Assembly: GCF_945915435.1 (NCBI RefSeq)
Contig: NZ_CAMEFG010000034.1
Coordinates: 1-41,689, forward strand
Reading direction: 5' to 3'
Origin: an uncultured Paracoccus sp.
GTDB lineage: Bacteria > Pseudomonadota > Alphaproteobacteria > Rhodobacterales > Rhodobacteraceae
Length of the DNA stretch: 41,689 nt
The translations under genes and the position numbers were made by a program. Positions 33,777-41,689 of this stretch are shown here, piece by piece. The notes under the pieces are model-generated. The model saw only the letters and a list, made by a program, of their open reading frames with translations, was not told where the DNA came from and did no database searches. Position 1 is the stretch's first letter. Each line of letters starts with the position of its first letter.

Positions 33777-34558
33777 GTCCCACCCCCTGCGGCTTTGTTC
33801 TTCAGCCCGGTGCCCAGATAGGCCTCGATCACGGCCTCGTTCTGCATGATCTGGTCGGCAGAGCCTTGCGCCAGCACCTTGCCCTCGGCCATGACGATGA
33901 CGGGGTCGCAGAGGCGGGCGATGAAATCCATGTCATGCTCGATCACGCAGAAGGTATAGCCGCGTTCCTTGTTCAGGCGCACGATCGCCTCGCCGATGGT
34001 GGCCAGAAGGCTGCGGTTCACGCCCGCGCCGACCTCGTCCAGAAAGACGATCCTGGCATCGACCATCATCGTGCGGCCCAGTTCCAGCAGCTTTTTCTGG
34101 CCGCCCGACAGGTTGCCCGCCTTTTCGTCGGCAACATGGGAAATCGTCAGGAACTCAAGAACTTCGTCGGCCTTCTTGCGGATTTCGCTTTCCTGCCGGC
34201 GGATCGTGCCGCGGCGGAACCATGTGTTCCACAGCGTTTCCCCCGCCTGTCCCGTGGGGACCATCATCAGGTTCTCGCGCACGGTCATGGATGCGAATTC
34301 CTGCGCAAGCTGGAAGGTGCGCAGCAGGCCACGGTGGAACAACTCGTGCGGGGGCAGGCCGGTGATGTCCTGTCCGTCCATCGTGACGCGGCCCGAGGTC
34401 GGTTCAAGAACACCGGCTATCACGTTGAAAAGCGTTGACTTTCCTGCGCCGTTCGGGCCGATCAGCCCGGTGATCGAGCCGTTCTGAATCGTCAGGCTGG
34501 CGCCGTCCACCGCGCGAAAGCCGCCGAAATGCTTGTGCAGATCGTGGACCTGGATCAT
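33773..34558 (-). CDS. livG: Branched-chain amino acid ABC transporter ATPase (LivG-like)
   Basis: 261 residues from ATG 34558 (MIQVHDLHKHFGG), preferred because GGGGAG precedes it by 4 nt; ATG 34570 overlaps that ribosome site. Walker A GPNGAGKSTLFNVIAGVL, LRTFQLAQEFASMTVRENLM, signature LSGGQKKLLELGRTMM, Walker B IVFLDEVGAGVN (Val instead of the usual Pro after Glu), then VIEHDMDFI and the LivG-type tail VIEAYLGTG. Confidence 0.95.
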   Translation of the reverse strand: MIQVHDLHKHFGGFRAVDGASLTIQNGSITGLIGPNGAGKSTLFNVIAGVLEPTSGRVTMDGQDITGLPPHELFHRGLLRTFQLAQEFASMTVRENLMMVPTGQAGETLWNTWFRRGTIRRQESEIRKKADEVLEFLTISHVADEKAGNLSGGQKKLLELGRTMMVDARIVFLDEVGAGVNRSLLATIGEAIVRLNKERGYTFCVIEHDMDFIARLCDPVIVMAEGKVLAQGSADQIMQNEAVIEAYLGTGLKNKAAGGGT

Positions 34559-34608
34559 GTGTCTCCCCATCCCCCGCGGCGGTTTGCGCGGGGGTTTATT
34601 GGTATTGA

Positions 34609-34632
34609 GACGGGGCCGGTCGCGGCCCCGTC
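34609..34632 (-). terminator. Hairpin between the binding-protein gene and livG
   Basis: GACGGGGCC (34609-34617) pairs with GGCCCCGTC (34624-34632), a 9-bp stem with a 6-nt loop, 10 nt past the binding-protein stop on the minus strand. It has no T-run. It probably stabilises or partly terminates the message so that binding protein is made in excess. A second GC stem (cccccgc/gcggggg) lies near 34570-34594. Confidence 0.6.
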
Positions 34633-34642
34633 CGACGGTGGA

Positions 34643-35830
34643 TCAGCGATAGCCGATGGTGTTCATGGTGCCGCCGGTGAACTCCAGCACGCGGAAGGTG
34701 CCCGCGGTTTCGCCCGGTCCGATCAGTTCGACCCCGGTGGCGCCGACGTAGTCGATGGCTTCGCCATTGACGAGCAGTTCCAGCCCCTTGGCCAGTTCGC
34801 CCGGCAGGATCGGCTCGCCCGGTCCGTTGGCGACCTCGACGACATGATCCTTGTAGACCGACGGGTCGGACGAGCCTGCCGAAGCCATCGCCAGCAGGAT
34901 CAGCGCCGTGGCGTCATAGGATTCGCCCGCGAATTGCGAACCGCCATCGAAACCCGCCGCCTCGGCCAGTTCGTTGAACCTGTCGCGGCCCTCGCCCTCG
35001 GATGAAGGGCTTTGCCCGAACGAGGTTTCCAGGTCGGGACCGAAATTCTCGACCAGCGTCTGGCTGATCATGCCGTCGGGAAAGACGAAGGTCGAAAAGG
35101 CGCCCGAATCCAGCGATCCGCGCAGGATGCCCGCGCCGCCCTGATCGACGTAACCGACCAGCACCAGCGCATCGCCACCGGCGCTGGCAAGGGCCGCGAC
35201 CTCGGCGGAGTAGTCGCCCTTGCCGTCGTCATGGGCGGCGTTCATCGTCACCGTGCCGCCCTGCGCGGTGAAGGCGGCGGCGAAGCTGTCGGCCAGCCCC
35301 TTGCCGTAATCGTTGTTGGTATAGCTGACGGCCACCGTGTCGATGCCGCGTTCCAGCGTCAGTTCGGCCATCACCTCACCCTGCCGCGCGTCCGAGGGCG
35401 AGGTGCGGAAGAACAGCCCGTTGTCCTCGATATCCGTCAGCGCGGGCGAAGTGGCCGAGGGCGAGATCATCACGATGCCGTTGGGCACGCCGACGCGTTC
35501 CAGCGTGGCGATGGTTTCGCCCGAACACATGCCGCCCACGATCCCTTGGACCTGATCGGCGGTCACGATCCGCTCGACCGCGGTGACGGCGGCGGCGGCA
35601 TCGGCGCAGGTCGTATCGACACGAACCGGCGTCACGGTCGAGCCGTCCAGCAGCAGCCCGCTGTCCGTCACCTCGGTCATCGCCATTTCGGCGCTGGTCG
35701 CCATGTCGGGCGACATCGATTCCAGCGGTCCGGTGAAACCGAAGGCGATGCCCAGCTTCACCTCTTCGCCCGAAGCGGCGCCCGCGGCCAGGGTTGCACC
35801 GGCAACCGAGGCCAGAAGGAACTTCTTCAT
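34643..35830 (-). CDS. Periplasmic branched-chain amino acid-type binding protein (LivJ/LivK-like)
   Basis: 395 residues. Signal peptide MKKFLLASVAGATLAAGAASG. The mature protein begins VKLGIAFGFTGPLESMSPDM, the standard start of this family, followed by DTTCADAAAAVTAVERIV, VQGIVGGMCSGETIATL, MISPSATSPALTDI, FRTSPSDARQGEVMAEL and NNDYGKGLADSFAAAF. First gene of the operon (then livG, livF, livH, livM); GGGGGAG is about 9 nt upstream. Ligand class is inferred from the family, and members also bind amides and other polar amino compounds. Confidence 0.92.
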   Translation of the reverse strand: MKKFLLASVAGATLAAGAASGEEVKLGIAFGFTGPLESMSPDMATSAEMAMTEVTDSGLLLDGSTVTPVRVDTTCADAAAAVTAVERIVTADQVQGIVGGMCSGETIATLERVGVPNGIVMISPSATSPALTDIEDNGLFFRTSPSDARQGEVMAELTLERGIDTVAVSYTNNDYGKGLADSFAAAFTAQGGTVTMNAAHDDGKGDYSAEVAALASAGGDALVLVGYVDQGGAGILRGSLDSGAFSTFVFPDGMISQTLVENFGPDLETSFGQSPSSEGEGRDRFNELAEAAGFDGGSQFAGESYDATALILLAMASAGSSDPSVYKDHVVEVANGPGEPILPGELAKGLELLVNGEAIDYVGATGVELIGPGETAGTFRVLEFTGGTMNTIGYR

Positions 35831-35997
35831 CCGTATATCTCCCCCATCTGTTCATTGTTTCTGTTCCGAAGGCTATAAGCGCAATTCGTAAAAGAAAAGA
35901 GAATTGGCGGGCCTTGCGCCGTGGCGTCACACCGTCCGCCGAAATTGCCGGCCCGAGCGGCAAAACGGGCCTGCGCGCAAGCCTTTCCCTTTCTTCG

Positions 35998-36019
35998 CGC
36001 AATCTTTATATGGATTGCG
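35998..36019 (+). promoter_or_regulatory. Inverted repeat over the probable -10 region of the DAHP synthase gene
   Basis: CGCAATC (35998-36004), spacer TTTATATG, GATTGCG (36013-36019), both arms perfect. The spacer contains a TTTATAT -10-like element, and the DAHP synthase ATG is 23 nt downstream. This could be a repressor site controlling aromatic biosynthesis, or a hairpin in a very short leader. No clear -35 is seen. Confidence 0.4.
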
Positions 36020-36041
36020 ACAGAGTGGTGAGGATTTGAAC

Positions 36042-37445
36042 ATGGCCCAGACGACGATCCGCGATGCAGCCGCATCCCCGGCATGGGACAAGCGTGGCTG
36101 GCGCGACCGGCCGCGCATCCAGATGCCCGATTATCCCGACGCCGCCGCCGTTCAGGCGGTCGAGGCGCAGCTTGCCAAATATCCGCTGCTCATCTTCGCC
36201 GGCGAGGCGCGCCGCCTGCGTGCCCACCTGGCCGATGTCGCGCAAGGCCGCGCCTTCCTGCTGCAAGGCGGGGATTGCGCGGAAAGCTTTTCCGAATTCT
36301 CGGCCGACAATATCCGCGACACCTTCAAGGTGATGCTGCAAATGGCGGTCGTGCTGACCTGGGGTGCGCAATTGCCCGTGGTCAAGGTGGGCCGCATGGC
36401 GGGGCAATTCGCCAAGCCGCGCAGCGCCCCGACCGAAACCATCGGCGGCGTGGAACTGCCCAGCTATCGCGGCGACATCATCAACGGCTTCGACTTCACG
36501 TCCCAATCGCGCGTGCCCGATCCGCAGCGCATGCTGGCCGCCTACACCCAGGCGGCGGCGACGCTGAACCTGCTGCGGGCCTTCTCGACCGGGGGTTATG
36601 CGGATATCCACCGGGTGCAAAGCTGGATCAGCGATTTCACCGGCGGGCCGGAAGCTGCGCGTTACCGCGACATCGCCGACCGCATCAGCGACGCGATGGC
36701 CTTCATGTCGGCGGCGGGCGTGACCGGCGAGACCGCCCATCAGCTTGCCCATGTCGAGTTCTACACCAGCCACGAGGCCTTGCTGCTGGAATATGAAGAG
36801 GCGCTGGCGCGCACCGATTCGACCACCGGCCTGCCCGTGGCGGGTTCGGGTCACATGATCTGGATCGGCGACCGCACCCGCCAGCCCGACGGCGCGCATG
36901 TCGAGTTCTGCCGGGGCGTCCAGAACCCCATCGGGTTGAAATGCGGCCCCTCGACCACCGCCGAGGATCTCAAGGTCCTGATGGAAAAGCTGAACCCCGC
37001 GAACGAGCCGGGCCGCCTGACGCTGATCGCGCGTTTCGGCGCGGGCAAGGTCGGCGACCACCTGCCGCGCCTGATCCGCGCCGTGGCCGAGGAAGGGGCG
37101 AATGTCGTCTGGTCCTGCGACCCGATGCACGGCAATGTCATCAAGTCCTCGACCGGCTACAAGACGCGGCCCTTCGATTCGATCCTGCGCGAGGTGCGCG
37201 AGTTCTTCGCCATCCACAAGGCCGAGGGCACCATCCCCGGCGGCGTGCATTTCGAGATGACCGGGCAGGATGTGACCGAATGCACCGGCGGCGTCCGCGC
37301 GGTCAAGGACGAGGATCTGTCCGACCGCTATCATACCGCCTGCGACCCGCGGCTGAACGCCAGTCAGTCGCTGGAACTGGCTTTCCTGGTGGCCGAGGAA
37401 CTGCGTGGCCGCCGCCTGAACGGGGCGCTGGACAAGGCGGTCTGA
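36042..37445 (+). CDS. Class II 3-deoxy-D-arabino-heptulosonate 7-phosphate synthase
   Basis: 467 residues, the plant/Mycobacterium-type class II enzyme. Motifs: [89 protein letters not shown] (metal-binding) and [18 protein letters not shown]. It condenses PEP and erythrose 4-phosphate as the first step of the shikimate pathway. Start ATG 36042 has GAGG about 9 nt upstream and begins at the conserved N-terminus. It stands alone; class II enzymes usually have allosteric N-terminal elements, which seem present but cannot be assessed. Confidence 0.95.
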   Translation: MAQTTIRDAAASPAWDKRGWRDRPRIQMPDYPDAAAVQAVEAQLAKYPLLIFAGEARRLRAHLADVAQGRAFLLQGGDCAESFSEFSADNIRDTFKVMLQMAVVLTWGAQLPVVKVGRMAGQFAKPRSAPTETIGGVELPSYRGDIINGFDFTSQSRVPDPQRMLAAYTQAAATLNLLRAFSTGGYADIHRVQSWISDFTGGPEAARYRDIADRISDAMAFMSAAGVTGETAHQLAHVEFYTSHEALLLEYEEALARTDSTTGLPVAGSGHMIWIGDRTRQPDGAHVEFCRGVQNPIGLKCGPSTTAEDLKVLMEKLNPANEPGRLTLIARFGAGKVGDHLPRLIRAVAEEGANVVWSCDPMHGNVIKSSTGYKTRPFDSILREVREFFAIHKAEGTIPGGVHFEMTGQDVTECTGGVRAVKDEDLSDRYHTACDPRLNASQSLELAFLVAEELRGRRLNGALDKAV

Positions 37446-37513
37446 CCCGCCTGTCCGACCTTTGCCGCGCCGTCGCGGGCCTGTGCCTGCGGCGGCGTTC
37501 CCTTGTCCGGGCT

Positions 37514-38218
37514 TCATTTGTCCGGGTCGGGCGTCCTGTCCCTTTTTCGGCTGTTGTCGGCGACGATGCGAAAGCGCGCGCGCCGTTCCTCGGGCGTTTC
37601 GGGCACCGGGTCGGGGGTCCTGGCCGTGCCTGACGGATCGCGCGGCACCCATGCGGCGGGTGGTTCGGCAAAACCGGCGGTCGAAGGCGACGGCTCGACC
37701 ACTTCGCCCCCGGCGATCACCGGCAGAACCTTGTCCGCGCGGATATCGAAGCGGCGCGGGGGGCGGCCGATCTCGCCTTCGGCGGCGATGCAGCCAAGCA
37801 CGCGGGTGACATCGCCAAGGTCCGAACGCAGCGGCAGCAACAGCATCCGTGCGTTCAGTTCCGGCCGGGCGAAACCGGCGGGGGAATGCAGTTGCAATTC
37901 CGCGATCTGGGGCGCGTGAAAGACGCTTTCCAGAACATCGGACAGCCGCCCCCGAAAGGGCGGGTTCAGCAGCGAACACAGCGGCATCCCCCGCACCTCC
38001 ATCCCCATCAGGTCGATCAGGTGCCGCCCGGCAAGGCGAAAGCGGCCCGCGGCGGGGGCGATTCGCTCGAGGATGAAGGCATAATCCAGCGCCCCCCTGA
38101 TGCCGCGCGGTTCGACATCGGCGCGCAGGGGGATGGCGCGTCCGTGGCGCAGGCTGTCCCAATAGCTGCGCAATTCCAGCAGGATGCGACCGGGCCGGAC
38201 TGGATCGAAATCGCCCAT
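37514..38218 (-). CDS. PAS-domain protein (PAS_5 type)
   Basis: 234 residues from ATG 38218; an ATG at 38308 would add 30 mostly polar Gly/Lys residues, and neither start has a strong ribosome site. Residues about 10-130 (LLELRSYWDSLRHGRAIPLRADVEPRGIRGALDYAFILERI, RFRLAGRHLIDLMGMEVRGMPL) are the alphaproteobacterial PAS_5 domain. The C-terminal third is Pro/Arg-rich and probably disordered. Such proteins are common in Rhodobacteraceae with no output domain and unknown ligand. Divergent from gmk. Confidence 0.85.
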   Translation of the reverse strand: MGDFDPVRPGRILLELRSYWDSLRHGRAIPLRADVEPRGIRGALDYAFILERIAPAAGRFRLAGRHLIDLMGMEVRGMPLCSLLNPPFRGRLSDVLESVFHAPQIAELQLHSPAGFARPELNARMLLLPLRSDLGDVTRVLGCIAAEGEIGRPPRRFDIRADKVLPVIAGGEVVEPSPSTAGFAEPPAAWVPRDPSGTARTPDPVPETPEERRARFRIVADNSRKRDRTPDPDK

Positions 38219-38483
38219 CCGTATCAGATCCCCACCCCTGCCAGGCGGGGAATCGCCCTTGCCCTTCCGGCCTTTTTGACCAGAGCCTTGCCCATCATCG
38301 CCGCACATACCGATACTCGTGAACTCTATACTGTCGCGGATAACTGCACTTGGATAGGTTGTTTCGCGCCGAAAGCCGATCAGAATCTTCACGAATGGTT
38401 AAAATCCCGGCGCGGAGCCGCCCTTGACCCCGTGGCGCGGCCCGCGCATTGAAACGGGCAAGACCAAAGGAAGAAAAAGGGAC

Positions 38484-39122
38484 ATGCGGATCATGCAACG
38501 CAGCGGGCTATTGATCATCCTTTCCTCGCCCTCGGGGGCGGGGAAGTCCACCCTGGCGCGGCGGCTGATGGAGTGGGACCCGGTGCTGAAATTCTCGGTC
38601 TCGGCCACCACGCGGCCGCCCCGTCCGGGCGAGGTCGAGGGACAGCACTATTATTTCCGCTCGCCCGATCAGTTCCGCGAGATGGTGGAAAACGGCCAGA
38701 TGCTGGAACATGCCGAGGTCTTCGGCAACCGTTACGGAACGCCCCGCGACCCGGTCGAACAGGCGATGCTGGCGGGGCGCGACACGATCTTCGACGTGGA
38801 CTGGCAGGGCGGCCAGCAGATCCGCGCGTCGGTGCTTGGCGGGCATGTCGTCTCGATCTTCATCCTGCCGCCCAGCCTGGCCGAACTGGAACGCCGCCTG
38901 ATCTCGCGCGGGCAGGATACCCCCGAGGTGATCCGGGGCCGGATGGAAAAAAGCCGGGCGGAAATCAGCCATTGGGCGGAATACGACTATGTGCTGGTCA
39001 ATGACGATCTGGACGCGACCGAGCAGGCGCTGCGTGCTATCCTGACCGCCGAACGCCAGCGGCGCGAACGCCAGACCGGGCTTGGCGAATTCGTGCGCAA
39101 CCTGATGCAGGAAAAGGAATGA
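38484..39122 (+). CDS. gmk: Guanylate kinase
   Basis: 212 residues from ATG 38484 (AAAAAGG just upstream); ATG 38493 is a weaker alternative. P-loop [15 protein letters not shown], the GMP-binding [33 protein letters not shown] and the [11 protein letters not shown]alker B region, lid [19 protein letters not shown]. Phosphorylates GMP to GDP in the cytoplasm. Its stop overlaps the gamma-carbonic anhydrase start by ATGA. Confidence 0.96.
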   Translation: MRIMQRSGLLIILSSPSGAGKSTLARRLMEWDPVLKFSVSATTRPPRPGEVEGQHYYFRSPDQFREMVENGQMLEHAEVFGNRYGTPRDPVEQAMLAGRDTIFDVDWQGGQQIRASVLGGHVVSIFILPPSLAELERRLISRGQDTPEVIRGRMEKSRAEISHWAEYDYVLVNDDLDATEQALRAILTAERQRRERQTGLGEFVRNLMQEKE

Positions 39123-39661
39123 CGATGATCTGGGAACTTGACGGCATCCGCCCCTCCATCGCGGCCAGCACGTGGATCGCCCCCGACGCCCAACTGATGG
39201 GCCGCATCGTGGTCGAGGACGAGGCCAGCATCTGGTGGGGCTGCGCGCTGCGCGGCGACAACGAAGAAATCCGCATCGGGCGCGGCTCGAACGTGCAGGA
39301 ACATTGCATCATGCATACCGACCCCGGCTATCCGCTGGTGATCGGCGCGGATTGCACTATCGGCCACCGCGCCATGCTGCATGGCTGCACGATCGGGGAC
39401 GGGGCGCTGATCGGCATGGGGGCGATCGTGCTGAACGGCGCAAGGATCGGCCCCGGCGCGCTGATCGGCGCGGGCGCCCTGATCACCGAGGGCAAGGAGA
39501 TCCCCGCCGGTGCGCTGGTCATGGGCGCGCCGGGCAAGGTCATCCGCCAGCTTGACGATGCGGCGCGGGCCGGCCTGCTGGAATCGGCCCGCCATTACCG
39601 CGAGAACGCGGCGCGTTTCCGCAACGGCCTGCGCGCCGTCGGGGACGGCGGCACCGCCTGA
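39119..39661 (+). CDS. Gamma-carbonic anhydrase family protein (YrdA/PaaY-like hexapeptide protein)
   Basis: 180 residues; ATG 39125 is an equally possible start. Left-handed beta-helix built from hexapeptide repeats (about 12-150), with the three putative zinc histidines in HCIMHTD and [10 protein letters not shown]. The C-terminal helix ([15 protein letters not shown]) packs on the trimer. Family members are trimeric metalloproteins; some have carbonic anhydrase activity and others are thioesterases or unknown. Overlaps gmk by 4 nt and the following kinase gene by 1 nt, so it is co-translated with both. Confidence 0.9.
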   Translation: MTMIWELDGIRPSIAASTWIAPDAQLMGRIVVEDEASIWWGCALRGDNEEIRIGRGSNVQEHCIMHTDPGYPLVIGADCTIGHRAMLHGCTIGDGALIGMGAIVLNGARIGPGALIGAGALITEGKEIPAGALVMGAPGKVIRQLDDAARAGLLESARHYRENAARFRNGLRAVGDGGTA

Positions 39662-40725
39662 TGACGCTGCCCGATCCGCTGAAGCTGATCGAGGCCGTGC
39701 CGCTGGCGATGCTGGTCGTCGATGGCGCGGCCAGGGTCGTGCTGGCCAACGATCCGGCGCGCGCGCTGTTCGGGGACGGCATCCTCGGGCGGCCCTTCGT
39801 CACCGTCCTGCGCCACCCCGCCATCAATGAGGCGGTCGAGAATATCCTGGAAGGCCGCGCCCACAGCCGCGATAGGCAACAGGCGCGGATCAACGCGCAG
39901 GGGCGGATGCTGTCGGTCGCGGCGACGGTCACCCCCTTGCCGCTGAACGGCGGGCAGGGCGCGGCCATCGCCTTCGAGGACCGCAGCGGCATCGAACAGG
40001 CCGACGCGATGCGCCGCGATTTCGTGGCCAACGTCAGCCACGAATTGCGCACGCCCCTGACCGCGCTGGCCGGTTTCATCGAAACCCTGCGCGGCGCGGC
40101 GCGCGACGACCCTTCCGCCCGCGAACGCTTTCTGGACATCATGCAGCGCGAGGCGGGGCGCATGAACCGCCTGATCGGCGACCTGCTGTCGCTGAGCCGG
40201 GTCGAGGCCGAAGAGCGCAGCCGCCCCGCCGAAAGCGTCGATCTGGCCGCGCTTTTGCGCAATGTCGTCGCAACCCTGTCCCAGGGCGCGGATGCGGCGG
40301 GCGTCAGGATCGCATTCGAGACGCCGCCCCAGGGCGTTCTGGTTGCGGGCGATTCCGACCAGCTTGTGCAGGTCTTTCACAACCTGATCGAGAATGCGGT
40401 GAAATACGGCGGCTCGGGCGGCGTGGTAACCCTGACCATCGAAAGCATCGCGCATGAGCCGGTCCTGCGCGGCCCCGCGTGGGCGATCACCGTGGCCGAC
40501 CGGGGCGAGGGGATCGAGGCGCAGCATCTGCCCCGCCTGACCGAGCGTTTCTATCGCGTGGACGGCCACCGCTCGCGCGAGCGCGGGGGGACGGGGCTGG
40601 GGCTGGCCATTGCCAAGCATATCGTCAACCGCCATCGCGGACGGCTGCGCATCGAAAGCGAAAAGGGAAAGGGCAGCCGCTTTACCGTGGCGCTGCCCGT
40701 GCTGGATCCGCCCGCATCGAAATGA
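39661..40725 (+). CDS. Soluble PAS sensor histidine kinase, PhoR-like
   Basis: 354 residues starting inside the previous stop (TGATG). PAS domain at about 8-105 (MLVVDGAARVVLANDPARALFG), H-box FVANVSHELRTPLTALAGFIE with phospho-acceptor His127, N-box NLIENAVKYGG, G1 VADRGEGI and G2 GGTGLGLAIAKHI. No membrane helix, unlike E. coli PhoR. In related alphaproteobacteria a similar kinase precedes pstSCAB-phoU-phoB, but here a convergent purF follows directly, so no pst or phoB genes adjoin downstream. Assignment to phosphate sensing is therefore tentative. Confidence 0.85.
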   Translation: MTLPDPLKLIEAVPLAMLVVDGAARVVLANDPARALFGDGILGRPFVTVLRHPAINEAVENILEGRAHSRDRQQARINAQGRMLSVAATVTPLPLNGGQGAAIAFEDRSGIEQADAMRRDFVANVSHELRTPLTALAGFIETLRGAARDDPSARERFLDIMQREAGRMNRLIGDLLSLSRVEAEERSRPAESVDLAALLRNVVATLSQGADAAGVRIAFETPPQGVLVAGDSDQLVQVFHNLIENAVKYGGSGGVVTLTIESIAHEPVLRGPAWAITVADRGEGIEAQHLPRLTERFYRVDGHRSRERGGTGLGLAIAKHIVNRHRGRLRIESEKGKGSRFTVALPVLDPPASK

Positions 40726-40745
40726 CGCGGGCCCGGCCTGCGGCG

Positions 40746-41689
40746 CTATTCTGCCGCGTGATTCGCCGCGTCCGTCTCGGACCCGGATTTCATCACGAAA
40801 CCCTGCTGAAGCTGGTCGAAGGGCGCGACCGGGTAATCGCCCGAGAAACAGGCATCGCAATATTGCGGGCAGGAATTGTTGCGCCCCCCGGCCTCGCCCG
40901 CCGCGCGATAAAGGCCGTCCAGCGAGACGAAGGCCAGGCTGTCCACGCCGATCCATTCGCGCATTTCCTCGGGCGACATGTTGGCGGCCAGCAGCTTGCC
41001 GCGCTCGGGCGTATCGACGCCGTAGAAGCAGGGCCATGCGGTGGGGGGGGAGGCGATGCGGAAATGGACCTCGCTCGCGCCGGCGGCAAGGATCATGTCC
41101 TTGATCTTGCGGCTGGTGGTGCCGCGCACCACGCTGTCGTCCACCAGGACGACCCGCTTGCCGCGCACCAGCGCGCGGTTGACGTTCAGCTTGAGGCGCA
41201 CGCCCATGTTGCGGATCTGCTCGGTCGGTTCGATGAAGGTGCGGCCGACATATTGGTTGCGGATGATACCCATGCCAAAGGGGATGCCGCTTTCATGGGC
41301 ATAGCCGATGGCCGCCGGGGTGCCGCTGTCGGGAACGGCGCAGACCAGATCGGCCTCGACCGGCGCTTCGCGGGCCAGTTCCACGCCGATCTGGCGGCGC
41401 GTCTCATAGACCGAGCGTCCGCCGATGATCGAATCGGGGCGCGAGAAATAGACATGCTCGAAGATGCAGAACCGCCCCTTGGACGGGCCGAAGGGGCGCG
41501 AGCTTTCGATATGGCCCTTCGAGATCACGACCATCTCGCCCGGTTCGACCTCGCGCACCAGTTCGGCGCCGATGATGTCCAGCGCGCAGGTTTCCGAGGA
41601 CAGCACGAAGCCGTCGTCGCCCACCCGGCCAATGACCAGCGGGCGCACGCCAAGCGGGTCGCGCACGCCGATCAGCTTGGTGCGGGTCA
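40746..41689 (-). CDS. purF: Amidophosphoribosyltransferase, 5' end beyond the window
   Basis: The C-terminal 314 or so residues are present; the N-terminal glutaminase part with the catalytic Cys lies outside. The frame stays open to the window edge (TRTKLIGVRDPLGVRPL), so an internal Met at 41666 is not the start. Visible: FCIFEHVYFSRPDS, IRNQYVGRTFIEP, PRPP loop VVLVDDSVVRGTT, PCFYGVD and CDACFSG. The cysteines in FCIFE, PCFYG and CDAC match the four [4Fe-4S] ligands of the B. subtilis-type enzyme. It catalyses the first committed step of purine synthesis. Convergent with the PhoR-like gene, 20 nt apart. Confidence 0.96.
   Translation of the reverse strand, partial: TRTKLIGVRDPLGVRPLVIGRVGDDGFVLSSETCALDIIGAELVREVEPGEMVVISKGHIESSRPFGPSKGRFCIFEHVYFSRPDSIIGGRSVYETRRQIGVELAREAPVEADLVCAVPDSGTPAAIGYAHESGIPFGMGIIRNQYVGRTFIEPTEQIRNMGVRLKLNVNRALVRGKRVVLVDDSVVRGTTSRKIKDMILAAGASEVHFRIASPPTAWPCFYGVDTPERGKLLAANMSPEEMREWIGVDSLAFVSLDGLYRAAGEAGGRNNSCPQYCDACFSGDYPVAPFDQLQQGFVMKSGSETDAANHAAE

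Noticed and set aside
36006..38162. 718-codon minus-strand open frame opposite DAHP synthase
   Set aside because: Antisense shadow; the class II DAHP synthase on the plus strand is unambiguous.
40746..41666. Start of purF at the internal methionine 41666
   Set aside because: The reading frame continues upstream to the window edge with conserved PurF sequence; the true start lies outside.

Overview
The window reads as a GC-rich alphaproteobacterial chromosome of the Paracoccus/Rhodobacteraceae type. This rests on protein-level resemblance: class II DAHP synthase, a PAS_5-type PAS protein, DUF983, an NDUFS4-like complex I subunit and SAM-independent context genes. It is inference without a database search. 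Most of the DNA is densely packed core metabolism; one lower-GC stretch (about 21.3-28.8 kb) is accessory.

Layout. (1) 1-6.9 kb, + strand: the last codons of an acetyl-CoA synthetase-like gene, a DUF4212 small membrane subunit, an ActP/VC2705-type sodium:solute symporter, a cNMP-binding/CBS/DUF294 regulator, a small membrane protein, a stand-alone receiver and a membrane protein in which a degenerate histidine-kinase module is fused to a DnaQ-type exonuclease. This resembles the acetate-uptake and signalling clusters of other proteobacteria. (2) 7.0-15.6 kb, - strand: a catabolic operon running amidohydrolase, peptide-type binding protein, permeases B and C, ATPases D and F, then an M81/MlrC metallopeptidase. 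A perfect inverted repeat overlaps its putative promoter. (3) 15.7-21.3 kb, - strand: a FepA-like TonB receptor, a MYG1-family protein, an NDUFS4-like protein, a DUF983 protein and an outer-membrane barrel with a large acidic repeat insert. (4) 21.6-22.1 kb: two tiny unknown ORFs in one frame separated by a stop.

(5) 22.17-28.83 kb: a 6.6-kb island bounded by a 30-bp direct repeat (29/30 identical) consisting of the 3' end of a CAT-anticodon tRNA gene plus flank. The intact tRNA is at the right edge. Contents: a DNA adenine methylase lacking its N-terminal motif, IS5-type and other gene remnants, a secreted YncE-like beta-propeller, a 24-residue membrane microprotein, a YrzE-like membrane protein, a small HTH-like ORF, an MscS-type channel and two candidate non-coding RNAs. 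No integrase is visible. Two sites match the EcfG general-stress promoter pattern (GGAAC-N16-CGTT), so the cargo may be an envelope or osmotic stress module.

(6) 28.8-41.7 kb, core again: tRNA; purMN; a branched-chain amino acid ABC operon (binding protein, livG, livF, livH, livM) on the - strand; class II DAHP synthase; a PAS protein; the overlapping trio gmk, gamma-carbonic anhydrase and a soluble PhoR-like kinase; and purF, cut by the window end.

The most notable items are the tRNA-bounded island with its stress-type promoters and structured RNAs, the kinase-like/exonuclease fusion beside an orphan receiver, and the acidic repeat insert in the outer-membrane barrel.
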